Source: Rhodocytophaga aerolata (GTDB lineage Bacteria; Bacteroidota; Bacteroidia; Cytophagales; 172606-1). From it: a stretch of DNA of 64,000 bases. The notes under the pieces were generated by a model, which saw only the letters and a program-made list of their open reading frames with translations, was not told the origin of the DNA and searched no databases. Made by a program: the position numbers and the translations under genes. Positions 57,011 to 64,000 of the stretch are shown here, piece by piece. The stretch covers positions 186,001 to 250,000 of the forward strand of contig NZ_JAUKPO010000004.1 in the NCBI RefSeq assembly GCF_030503435.1, in the 5' to 3' direction. Within the stretch, counting starts at the first letter, position 1; the number at the start of each line of letters is the position of its first letter.

Positions 57011-57622
57011 ATGAAAACCTTGATCCATACACCTAGCCGCAGCCTTTATTTGAGCCTACTCCTGCTGGTAGTAACCACGCTGCAACTGTCTGCGCAGCAA
57101 TTATATAAAATCGGATCTCAAACAAAGATCACCATTTCCGGCACCTCTACCCTGCACGACTGGAAATCTACTGTAGAGAATGTAAGTGGCGAAGGAATGT
57201 TTACGCTGGATGGTGCAGCCATTACCCAGATTGCTAACCTGAATGTACAGATGGAAGTAAAATCTATTAAGAGTGGCAAAGGAGCCATGATGGATAATAA
57301 TACCTACAAGGCCCTCAAAGCGGCCCAGCATCCGCAAATTGTCTATCAATTCCAAACGATGCAGCCTTTGCAACCCGGCAAACTCCGCACCACCGGCAAC
57401 CTGACCATTGGCGGGGAAAGCAAAAAAGTAACCATGGTTGTTGCCTACCAGGTGGAAGCCGGCAAGCTGACCATTCAAGGCGAATTGCCCATACTAATGA
57501 GAGATTATAACATAGAGCCACCTACTGCCATGATGGGCACTATCAAAACCGGCGAAGAAGTAATCATAGCTTTTCAGGCTGATTTTGCTCCGGCCAAATA
57601 TATTTCTACCCAAGCTAAGTAA
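57011..57622 (+). CDS. YceI-family periplasmic protein
   Basis: The start at ATG 57011 (203 residues) gives a signal peptide cut after LQLSAQ. The YceI lipocalin-like barrel follows (TKITISGTSTLHDWKSTV, KTMVVAYQVEAG-like strands, DYNIEPPTAMMGTIKTGEEV). Family members bind polyisoprenoid or other lipids in the periplasm. It stands alone before a strong terminator. Confidence 0.9.
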   Translation: MKTLIHTPSRSLYLSLLLLVVTTLQLSAQQLYKIGSQTKITISGTSTLHDWKSTVENVSGEGMFTLDGAAITQIANLNVQMEVKSIKSGKGAMMDNNTYKALKAAQHPQIVYQFQTMQPLQPGKLRTTGNLTIGGESKKVTMVVAYQVEAGKLTIQGELPILMRDYNIEPPTAMMGTIKTGEEVIIAFQADFAPAKYISTQAK

Positions 57623-57661
57623 GTAAAGCTGTTATGAAATAGCTTCCTATATAAGTAAGTT

Positions 57662-57712
57662 AAAACAACACCGCCCTTAGATGACTTATACATTTAAGGG
57701 CGGTGTTGTTTT
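57662..57712 (+). terminator. Terminator after the YceI gene, 18-bp stem
   Basis: Arms 57662-57679 and 57695-57712 pair perfectly (AAAACAACACCGCCCTTA and its complement), with a T-run at the 3' end. Confidence 0.95.
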
Positions 57713-57816
57713 GTGAGGGGATAGCCGTACTTTTCTTTCAAACAAAAACTTTTAAGGAAACTGAGGGGCAGGCTGATACGTTACCTTATTTATGCAACAG
57801 ATTTTACAGGAATAGT

Positions 57817-57824
57817 TAAATTTG
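57817..57824 (+). promoter_or_regulatory. Candidate Bacteroidota -7 element before the cytochrome operon
   Basis: TAAATTTG fits TAnnTTTG, 36 bp before the ATG at 57860. No clear -33 TTG was found upstream. Confidence 0.35.
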
Positions 57825-57859
57825 CTTTGCATTCAGAAATCCCTTAACCGGTAACCTAC

Positions 57860-60181
57860 ATGAAGCCTTTATTCACCAGTCAAGAGCCTGTAAAAAGTAA
57901 ATTACCTTACCTGGTTTATTTGCTTATTATCACGGTAAATATATATGCCTGCTCCAACGCAAAAAAATCTACCCAGAAACAGGATTTTGTACGGATAGTG
58001 GCAGATACCAATCCTGCGTCTACGCCTTTGTCTCCCGAGGAAAGTATCCGGAAAATTCAACTTCCGCCCGGCTACAAGGTTGAGCTGGTAGCCAGCGAAC
58101 CCATGGTACAGGAACCAGTTGCCATTGCCTGGGATGGGAACGGACGGATGTATGTAGCAGAAATGAACACCTACATGAAAGATGTAGACGGAACCGAAGA
58201 GTTTGAGCCCACCAGCCGGATTAAATTACTGGAAGACACCAACGGCGACGGTAAGATGGATAAATGGTCGGTATTTATTGACAGCCTGGTGTTGCCCAGG
58301 GTAATTCTTCCGGTGGGCGATCAGTTACTGGTAGGTGTTACCAATATTCAGCATATATGGGCTTACCGCGATACGAATGGCGATGGCAAGGCGGATGAGA
58401 AAAAAATGGTATTCAAAAATGATGTGCAGGACGTACGGAATCTGGAGCACCAGAATGGGGGTTTGTTGTGGAACCTGGACAACTGGATTTATCCGAGCCG
58501 CGATAACCTCCGGTACAAATACAAAGATGGTAAACTGACAGCCGATACCCTGGTAGATAACATGATTGGCCAGTGGGGCCTGACAACCGATAACTACGGA
58601 CGGTTGTTTTATTCAGAAGCCGGTCCAGGATTACCAGCCGTACAGATACAACAAATGCCAGCCTATGGTGCCTTAAATTTTAATGATCAATACACTGCAG
58701 CGTTTACCAAACCCTGGCCAATTATCGGAACCCTGGATGCTCAGGGAGGCAGAAATGCATTGCGTCCCGAAGACAATACCCTAAAAGAGTTCACCTCTGG
58801 TTGCGGGCAATCTATTTTCCGGGGCGATAAACTTCCTGAAGATATGCGGGGTGATTATTTTATCCCTGAACCCGTTGGCCGTGTAATTAAACGGGGAAAA
58901 GTAATCAATAGAAATGGAAAGATTTTTATCGAAGACGCCTACCAGCAGCAAGACTGGCTGGCATCGGCGGATATGAATTTCCGCCCAATTAATACCTATA
59001 CCGGCCCCGATGGATGCTTTTATATAGTGGATATGTATCATGGCATTATCCAGGAAAGTGAGTGGACAAACCCAGGTTCGTATTTAAGGCAAATCATTCA
59101 GGAGAAGGAATTATACAAGAACAGAGGCATGGGCCGTATTTACCGGGTAGTGCATGAAGACTTTAGCCCCGATAAAACAAAGCCCCAGATGCTGAATGAA
59201 CCCTCCGGCAAATTACTAACCTACCTGGATCATCCCAACGGCTGGTGGCGAGACAATGCCCAGCAACTGCTTATCGTCCGCAACGACAAGTCTGTTGTAC
59301 TGGCTTTACGGGAGATTGCTACTGGCGGAAAAGGCGGATTAAAACAAAGTCCTTCACATTTGGCACGTATTCATGCCTTGTGGACATTAGAAGGCTTGGA
59401 TGTCTTAGATAAACCGACCTTATTTGCCGCCCTCTCCGACAAAGATCCGCAGGTACGGAAAACAGCCGTATGGATCAGCGAGAACAATATTCAGCAAAAC
59501 GATGCAGAAGTGATTGAAAAACTGGCCAATTTAACCAATGATCCCAGTGCCGATGTCCGTGTTCAACTCTCATTATCACTCCGCAGCAATCCGGCAGAAA
59601 AACCACAAGCTATTGTAAAAGAGTTGCTTGCGGCAAACCCTGACAATGAGTTGATGCAGTTTTCTTACTCCACCTTTACCGAGACACAAAAAATGCTGGC
59701 TGCTGAACAGGAAAGAACCCGCAACCTGAGTCCGGCAGACAGGGCACTGGTTACCAAAGGGGCCACGATTTTTAAACAGCTATGCGCCAGCTGTCATGGG
59801 GCAGATGGAAAAGGGGTAGTGATTGGTGGAAAAGATATGCCTGCTCCTCCCCTTGTAGGCTCCCCTCGGGTGAAAGGCGACAAAACAATGCTCATTCAGC
59901 TCTTACTCTATGGCTTGAAAGGACCAGTGGATGGAAAAACGTATCCGGATATAATGCCCCCGATGGGTAGCAATAACGATGAGTGGGTGGCTTCTGTGCT
60001 GAGCTATATCCGCAATAGCAGCGAATTGAGCAATGCTTCCTCCGTTGTTACAACTGAAGAAGTAACAAAAGTACGGGCGGAGACACCCCAGATGAAAGAA
60101 CCTTTTACGTTACAGTTACTTGAAATTTTTAAGCTTGGCCGGGCAGAGAAAAGCAACTGGGATCAGTCTTCCGCAAAATAA
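57860..60181 (+). CDS. PVC-type haem-binding CxxCH lipoprotein
   Basis: The 773-residue protein is a lipoprotein with lipobox cysteine at residue 31 (NIYAC). The dehydrogenase-type propeller follows (LPPGYKVELVASEPMVQEPV, RMYVAEMNTYMKDVDG, GCFYIVDMYHGIIQESEW), then a short HEAT-like region and a cytochrome c domain with CASCH at residues 642-646. It is a shorter paralogue of the protein at 31097 and probably feeds electrons from periplasmic sugar or alcohol oxidation to the respiratory chain. It heads a run of four same-strand genes. Confidence 0.9.
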   Translation: MKPLFTSQEPVKSKLPYLVYLLIITVNIYACSNAKKSTQKQDFVRIVADTNPASTPLSPEESIRKIQLPPGYKVELVASEPMVQEPVAIAWDGNGRMYVAEMNTYMKDVDGTEEFEPTSRIKLLEDTNGDGKMDKWSVFIDSLVLPRVILPVGDQLLVGVTNIQHIWAYRDTNGDGKADEKKMVFKNDVQDVRNLEHQNGGLLWNLDNWIYPSRDNLRYKYKDGKLTADTLVDNMIGQWGLTTDNYGRLFYSEAGPGLPAVQIQQMPAYGALNFNDQYTAAFTKPWPIIGTLDAQGGRNALRPEDNTLKEFTSGCGQSIFRGDKLPEDMRGDYFIPEPVGRVIKRGKVINRNGKIFIEDAYQQQDWLASADMNFRPINTYTGPDGCFYIVDMYHGIIQESEWTNPGSYLRQIIQEKELYKNRGMGRIYRVVHEDFSPDKTKPQMLNEPSGKLLTYLDHPNGWWRDNAQQLLIVRNDKSVVLALREIATGGKGGLKQSPSHLARIHALWTLEGLDVLDKPTLFAALSDKDPQVRKTAVWISENNIQQNDAEVIEKLANLTNDPSADVRVQLSLSLRSNPAEKPQAIVKELLAANPDNELMQFSYSTFTETQKMLAAEQERTRNLSPADRALVTKGATIFKQLCASCHGADGKGVVIGGKDMPAPPLVGSPRVKGDKTMLIQLLLYGLKGPVDGKTYPDIMPPMGSNNDEWVASVLSYIRNSSELSNASSVVTTEEVTKVRAETPQMKEPFTLQLLEIFKLGRAEKSNWDQSSAK

Positions 60182-60218
60182 TTTTGCTTGCCAATTAGTT
60201 TATGTACAGTTTTATCTT

Positions 60219-61061
60219 ATGAATAAACCTTTGTGTTTCTTGCTGTTGCTTATTTTAAGCATATCCTTCTCTGGTATGGCTCAAAAGGCCGAGATGATCA
60301 ATTCTATTGGGATGAAATTTGTTCTAATTAAACCGGGCAGCTTTATTCTGGGGAAGTTTCAACCACCGTATCCTACACCCAAGGAAACAGCCAAGGCCGG
60401 AACGCAACAAGGCCAGGATACAGAATACACACCTGCTCAATACAAGCTTGCCCAGCAATTGGCTACCCAGGATGCAAAACCTGGCTTCCAGGTTACCATT
60501 ACCAAGCCGTTTTATATAGGTGCGTTTGAAGTGACGCAAGCACAATGGCAACAGGTAATGGGAACGAATTCTTCCATTTTTCAAGGCAATAAAGTTAGTG
60601 AAGAAGCTGGCAACCATCCGGTAGAAAATGTAACCTGGCAAGAGGCACAAGCCTTCCTGAAGAAGCTGACTCAGCTGGAAGGTGGAAAAGTAAGATACCG
60701 TTTGCCTACCGAGTTTGAATGGGAATATGCAGCCCGGGCCGGTGCAACCGATGATATAGCCTGGGAAGAAATACGGTTAGCTGCCCAGATGGGCTTACAA
60801 ACAACTGCCCCGGTGGGCCAGAAAAAACCCAATGCCTGGGGCTTATACGATACGTTAGGAAATGTGTGGGAATGGGTAGACGATTATTACAACGAAAAAC
60901 TATTTGCTGATAGAGTACCTCCAAAATCTGGGAAAGTACATGTATTGAAAGGAGCCTCCTTTGTGGGTGATGTAAAAAATGCTACTTATATGACGCATGC
61001 CGCAGGACCAGGCAATGGCTGGGACGTGGGTTTCCGGGTAGTAATGGAAATTAATGACTAA
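60219..61061 (+). CDS. Sulfatase-modifying-factor (FGE-like) domain protein, without catalytic cysteines
   Basis: The start at ATG 60219 (280 residues) gives a signal peptide cut after SGMAQ; an upstream in-frame ATG at 60120 lies inside the previous gene. The FGE-sulfatase fold is clear: KPFYIGAFEVTQAQW, RLPTEFEWEYAARAGA, and the C-terminal LYDTLGNVWEWVDDYYN. True formylglycine-generating enzymes use two cysteines in the C-terminal region; there is no cysteine in the mature protein here, so it is probably a binding or structural member of the family. It follows the cytochrome gene by 37 bp, and its stop codon starts the TAATGAC repeat leading to the next gene. Confidence 0.88.
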   Translation: MNKPLCFLLLLILSISFSGMAQKAEMINSIGMKFVLIKPGSFILGKFQPPYPTPKETAKAGTQQGQDTEYTPAQYKLAQQLATQDAKPGFQVTITKPFYIGAFEVTQAQWQQVMGTNSSIFQGNKVSEEAGNHPVENVTWQEAQAFLKKLTQLEGGKVRYRLPTEFEWEYAARAGATDDIAWEEIRLAAQMGLQTTAPVGQKKPNAWGLYDTLGNVWEWVDDYYNEKLFADRVPPKSGKVHVLKGASFVGDVKNATYMTHAAGPGNGWDVGFRVVMEIND

Positions 61062-61100
61062 TGACTAATGACTAATGACTAATGACTAATGACTAATGAC
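61052..61100 (+). repeat. Seven tandem copies of TAATGAC joining two genes
   Basis: Seven perfect 7-bp units TAATGAC run from 61052 to 61100. The stop of the FGE-like gene (TAA 61059-61061) lies in the array and the start of the DUF1080 gene (ATG 61096) is in the last unit. Each unit contains a TAATG stop-start overlap, and each ATG before the last opens a tiny ATG-ACT-AAT-GAC-TAA frame. It may serve translational re-initiation or slip in copy number. Confidence 0.95.
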
Positions 61101-61800
61101 TAATACTAAAGCATATTATTTACTTTTATGGTTTGTCTGTAGCTGTTTTTCCACCTTTGCACAGACTGGTAGCATTCCGAAAGGCTTTACTCCGCTGTTT
61201 AATGGTAAAAACTTATCGGGTTGGCATATCAGCCGTACCACTCATCAGGGAACTACTCCTGCGGTTACCGTTGAAGAGGGTGCTATTGTCCTCAGACAGC
61301 AGCCCTATGGCCAGGGTGGCGTATTGCTGACAGATAAAAAATACAAGAACTATGAATTGTATCTGGAGGTAAAAGTAGATTCTTTTTGCAATGGAGGTAT
61401 TTTCCTCCGTTCTACCGAAAGCGGACAGGCTTACCAGGTAGAATTAGCAGAACCTGGCAACACCGGCGATTTATTTGGTGAGATGCTTAAAATTAGCCAG
61501 CCTGCTAAAGCTACAACCAGAGCCAGGGTTTGGAAGCCCGGCGACTGGAATTCTTTCCGGGTCCGCATGACAGGTGAAGTGCCTCACCTTACGTTATGGA
61601 TCAATGGAGAACAGATGTGGGATGTTACGCAGCCTAAAAATGATTTTATTGCCGGGGCTATTGAAGGCATGATTGGTTTGCAGGTACATTGGTCAGCAAC
61701 GTATTCTGCGGCTGCCAAATCGTTTGATATGTCTGGCTCCTGGCGTCCTGGCGCTGCCCACCGCTTCCGGAATATAGCCATTAAAGAACTAAAGGAATAG
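61096..61800 (+). CDS. DUF1080 (3-keto-disaccharide hydrolase-type) protein, exported
   Basis: The 234-residue protein has a signal peptide cut after STFAQ (residue 22). The DUF1080 lectin-like jelly roll follows: GFTPLFNGKNLSGWHI, NGGIFLRS, and the long beta strands ending GMIGLQVHWS. Characterised members cleave 3-keto-glycosides by elimination in the periplasm, after a Gfo/Idh/MocA or GMC enzyme has oxidised the sugar. The start codon lies in the TAATGAC repeat just after the FGE-like gene, so translational coupling is likely. Confidence 0.9.
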   Translation: MTNTKAYYLLLWFVCSCFSTFAQTGSIPKGFTPLFNGKNLSGWHISRTTHQGTTPAVTVEEGAIVLRQQPYGQGGVLLTDKKYKNYELYLEVKVDSFCNGGIFLRSTESGQAYQVELAEPGNTGDLFGEMLKISQPAKATTRARVWKPGDWNSFRVRMTGEVPHLTLWINGEQMWDVTQPKNDFIAGAIEGMIGLQVHWSATYSAAAKSFDMSGSWRPGAAHRFRNIAIKELKE

Positions 61801-61954
61801 ATATTTATAGCATGGTAGCTGGTTTTTCTACCGTCAATCTTTGGTAATTTTCCAAATCCATTCATCAACACAGAGGCAATTTTCTTTCCCAACCTCTGTA
61901 GTACTCTGGGTATAATTTGTTACTTTGGCTGCCCGGTCTTTTGAACACACACGT

Positions 61955-62497
61955 ATGAAATGGTATAATCCTCCATCCACCTGTAAAGTCCAGAACAACA
62001 CGATTGAACTTGATGTAGAAGCCGGAACAGATTTCTGGCGGATTACGCATTATGGGTTTATCCGGGATAATGGGCATTTTGGGTATATAGCCAAAGAAGG
62101 TGATTTTGTTGCCACTGTCAAAGTTTCCGGCCATTACCAAGACCAGTACGACCAGGCCGGGTTGATGATCAGAATAGATGAGCAAAACTGGATTAAGACT
62201 GGCATTGAATACGTAGATGGCGCCCAGCAGGTAAGTGCCGTAGTGACCAGGCAATTTTCAGATTGGTCGGTTGTTCCCCGGAAAGATAATCCACCGGCTA
62301 TCTGGCTGAAACTGATCCGGCGTAAAGACTATGTAGAAATCCGCTACTCGTTCGATAACCTAACCTTTGACTTATTACGCTTAGCTTACTTTCCTCCCGA
62401 AGTACCTGTGCAAATAGGTGTGATGGCGGCTGCACCGGATGGCAAAGGTTTTAAAGCAATTTTTGAAGATTTTACTGTAACTAATACATTGGAGTAG
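61955..62497 (+). CDS. DUF1349 (concanavalin A-like) protein
   Basis: The start at ATG 61955 (180 residues) is preferred because DUF1349 begins at the start (MKWYNPPSTCKVQNNTIELD); a TTG at 61925 is unlikely. The domain features DFWRITHYGFIRDNGHF, YDQAGLMIRIDEQNWIKTGIEY and a VQIGVMAAAPDGKGF end match the family. No signal peptide is present, so it is cytoplasmic. The domain binds carbohydrate-like ligands in related proteins; the function here is unknown. It follows the DUF1080 gene by 154 bp. Confidence 0.88.
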   Translation: MKWYNPPSTCKVQNNTIELDVEAGTDFWRITHYGFIRDNGHFGYIAKEGDFVATVKVSGHYQDQYDQAGLMIRIDEQNWIKTGIEYVDGAQQVSAVVTRQFSDWSVVPRKDNPPAIWLKLIRRKDYVEIRYSFDNLTFDLLRLAYFPPEVPVQIGVMAAAPDGKGFKAIFEDFTVTNTLE

Positions 62498-62588
62498 GAA
62501 ATAAATTACTTCATGATTCCCGGTTTATTTACACCAAAAAGAAAACTTCTACTCTTTAGTTAAATTAATAGTAATACACCTAAAGTTT

Positions 62589-62768
62589 ATGAAGGCAAAA
62601 GATTTATTAATCACTATGAGTTTAACTACTGTTGCTGTCATTATTGGCTTATTCTTGGGTTTGAAAATAACAAAGAATATACATGATGTTAAACTCTTGT
62701 TGATAGGTTTAGGAATAGGTTTTATTGTTCCTATACTCTACTGGACAATTGTAAAAAAAGCTAGATAA
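62589..62768 (+). CDS. Small two-helix membrane protein
   Basis: The 59-residue frame starts at ATG 62589 and ends TAA 62766-62768. Two hydrophobic stretches (SLTTVAVIIGLFLGLKI and LLLIGLGIGFIVPILYW) are separated by a short polar KITKNIHDVK loop, with a basic KKAR tail, which makes a membrane hairpin. It lies 91 bp downstream of the DUF1349 gene. No family was recognised. Confidence 0.55.
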   Translation: MKAKDLLITMSLTTVAVIIGLFLGLKITKNIHDVKLLLIGLGIGFIVPILYWTIVKKAR

Positions 62769-62870
62769 TTGGATGTGGGAATCTCATATAAATTACTTTT
62801 ACATACTATACAGTATAGAAAAACTTGGTGTAGAGACACTGAGAATCATCAAAAGCTTTTACCTACTAAC

Positions 62871-63350
62871 TCATTTTGTGCATATATCCATCTCTATTCT
62901 TTTTGCCTCCAGTTCCAATGGTCCAAAAGGATAACCTATTTGAATGCATTCATATAAATATTGAGAAAGAAAAGGCATAAACCCTCCCATTCTTTCATAT
63001 TGCATCGTATGAACCAATTCATGAACAATCAATTCTCGTTGATTCCAACAGTCTGATCGAATGTAGATACCATACCTGAAAGTGACTCCGATAGTAGTTG
63101 AAGAGAGAAGTCCGGTCAATTCAACGGCATTTTTTAAGGCAGGATAATTGGGTATAGGTATATGATCAACTTTCAACAACCTAACTTTGCTAGGATCTTT
63201 TATACCAATCAGAAAAGCATCTATCTGTTGATCTGCATTAAGTTCAGCCCCATATTGCAATATTATTTCCTCCTGCTTTTCAGCCCATTCACAGGCGATT
63301 GGTAACAATGCTTCAAATTGTTCAAATGAGATCATATAAGTAGAAGGCAT
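62871..63350 (-). CDS. HExxH metallopeptidase-like protein
   Basis: The ATG at 63350 (159 residues) is chosen because a longer frame would read into a terminator hairpin; ATG 63335 is also possible. The sequence RELIVHELVHTMQYERMGG contains an HExxH zinc motif on a helix, as in gluzincin-type peptidases. An N-terminal soluble region (residues 1-90) is unrecognised. No signal peptide is seen. The function is uncertain; DUF4157-like proteins share this look. It lies convergent with the small membrane-protein gene. Confidence 0.65.
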   Translation of the reverse strand: MPSTYMISFEQFEALLPIACEWAEKQEEIILQYGAELNADQQIDAFLIGIKDPSKVRLLKVDHIPIPNYPALKNAVELTGLLSSTTIGVTFRYGIYIRSDCWNQRELIVHELVHTMQYERMGGFMPFLSQYLYECIQIGYPFGPLELEAKRIEMDICTK

Positions 63351-63365
63351 TTGTTCTAAAAACGA

Positions 63366-63398
63366 CAACCTGTTAGGTTTTGAATACCTAACAGGTTG
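63366..63398 (-). terminator. Palindrome downstream of the GMC gene
   Basis: CAACCTGTTAGGT (63366-63378) and ACCTAACAGGTTG (63386-63398) are perfect 13-bp arms around a 7-nt loop. It lies 28 nt past the stop of the minus-strand gene. ACCTGxxAGGT palindromes resemble a common dispersed intergenic repeat in Bacteroidota. Confidence 0.7.
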
Positions 63399-63425
63399 AT
63401 ATGAATACTATTAAAACAAGCTATT

Positions 63426-64000
63426 CTACAGATTTCCTTTTTTCAGTTCCTCCACTGCATGATTTGCTGCTCTGGCAGTAATGGCCATAAAAGTTAACGA
63501 AGGATTCTGAGTAGAGTTAGAAGTCATGCAGGCACCATCAGTCACAAACACATTCTTGCAGCTATGTAACTGATTCCATTTATTTAATAAAGAGGTTTTG
63601 GGGTCTTTGCCCATGCGCACACCACCCATTTCATGAATATCCAGGCCGGGCGCTTTATCAGGATTGTCATGCGTTTTTATATTGGTAAAACCAGCTTTGG
63701 TTAGCATCTCGGTCATTTGCTCATGGAAGTCAACAATCATTTTTTCATCATTCTCATCATAGGCTACCGATACTTTCAACTGCGGAATACCCCAGGCATC
63801 TTTCAACTGCGAATCTAAGGCTACATAATTGGTTTCTTTAGGAATGGTTTCGCCCATCATGTGGGAGCCTACCCGCCAGTTGCCGTATTTCTTCTGAGCC
63901 AGACTGGTTTTTAATTCTTCTCCAATAGCTGCGTTATCCGTATAGGTCATGCGGCTTCCACTAAATCCGGCAGCATAACCCCGCAGAAAGTCAGTTTCTT
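63426..64000 (-). CDS. GMC-family oxidoreductase, C-terminal part (start outside window)
   Basis: The frame is open to the right edge; the visible 190 residues run from ETDFLRGYAAGFSG to a stop at 63426. The C-terminal GMC domain is clear: DIHEMGGVRMGKDPKTSLL with the FAD-site His, and VFVTDGACMTSNSTQNPSLT with the catalytic His-Asn pair pattern ending in TQNPSLTFMAI. Such flavoproteins oxidise sugars and alcohols, and in Bacteroidota serve as periplasmic glycoside dehydrogenases. It may supply 3-keto-sugars to the DUF1080 protein at 61096. Confidence 0.9.
   Translation of the reverse strand, partial: ETDFLRGYAAGFSGSRMTYTDNAAIGEELKTSLAQKKYGNWRVGSHMMGETIPKETNYVALDSQLKDAWGIPQLKVSVAYDENDEKMIVDFHEQMTEMLTKAGFTNIKTHDNPDKAPGLDIHEMGGVRMGKDPKTSLLNKWNQLHSCKNVFVTDGACMTSNSTQNPSLTFMAITARAANHAVEELKKGNL

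Noticed and set aside
1-64000. CRISPR arrays, insertion sequences, integrases or rRNA
   Set aside because: No regularly spaced repeats, transposase or integrase motifs, or rRNA sequences were seen anywhere in the window.

Overview
The window looks like chromosomal DNA of a member of the Bacteroidota, most likely order Cytophagales. The evidence is a type IX secretion (T9SS) C-terminal domain, a TonB-dependent outer-membrane barrel with a carboxypeptidase-like N-terminus, a periplasmic two-component propeller kinase, PVC-type CxxCH lipoproteins, several lipobox proteins, starts without Shine-Dalgarno sequences, and short AT-rich gaps carrying factor-independent terminators. The genus cannot be fixed from this sequence. 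Genes lie in many short operons on both strands. No CRISPR array, insertion sequence, integrase or rRNA was seen.

Layout. 1-1626: a cut sialate O-acetylesterase-like lipoprotein and a cyclopropane-fatty-acyl synthase-like methyltransferase. 2541-5351: a three-part regulator (DUF4242, cyclase-like, AraC) followed by a truncated haemoglobin and an acyl-CoA dehydrogenase/flavin-monooxygenase-like enzyme. 5609-14721: a lipoprotein, an orphan propeller histidine kinase, a T9SS cargo protein, a GNAT acetyltransferase and a CPA1 Na+/H+ antiporter. 14738-16723: an alkylation-repair operon in which Ada is split: AraC-methyltransferase, separate Ada zinc domain, AlkB. 17149-23173: an AraC regulator, glutathione-independent formaldehyde dehydrogenase, and overlapping fdhD and an FdhF/YdeP-type molybdenum oxidoreductase, together a route from formaldehyde through formate to CO2.

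23336-27221: a fatty-acid desaturase and a cold-shock set (CspA-like, RhlE-like helicase, extended cold-shock protein). 27468-30474: a TPM-domain protein, a frameshifted LAS-type peptidase-like gene and a PcfJ-like protein. 31097-39841: periplasmic carbohydrate genes (PVC-type cytochrome, polysaccharide deacetylase, Tat-exported Gfo/Idh/MocA oxidoreductase, PHP-type hydrolase, NagX-like acyltransferase) and a GNAT enzyme. 39950-47748: a decayed histidine kinase, a multi-PAS kinase, and an OmpR-type two-component pair with its probable target, an outer-membrane receptor. The pair and the receptor share an 11-bp-spaced direct repeat upstream.

47858-50472: CE15-like and CE2-like esterases facing away from each other. 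50530-56734: a VIT1/CCC1 transporter, an unknown membrane protein, an unusual tRNA-like RNA locus with its own terminator, an AI-2E-family permease, an alpha-glucan phosphorylase-like protein whose expected PLP lysine is threonine, and a 1-Cys peroxiredoxin. 57011-62497: a YceI protein, then a likely operon of PVC-type cytochrome, sulfatase-modifying-factor-like protein, DUF1080 and DUF1349 proteins. 62589-64000: a tiny membrane protein, an HExxH protein and the C-terminal part of a GMC oxidoreductase.

Taken together, the window encodes plant-polysaccharide and glycoside processing in the periplasm (esterases, deacetylase, Gfo/Idh, DUF1080, GMC and cytochrome proteins that could form a 3-keto-sugar route), plus stress functions (alkylation repair, formaldehyde removal, cold shock, peroxide defence). 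The strongest unexplained signals are the tRNA-like RNA at 52932-53123, the seven-copy TAATGAC stop-start repeat at 61052-61100, and the lysine-less phosphorylase.
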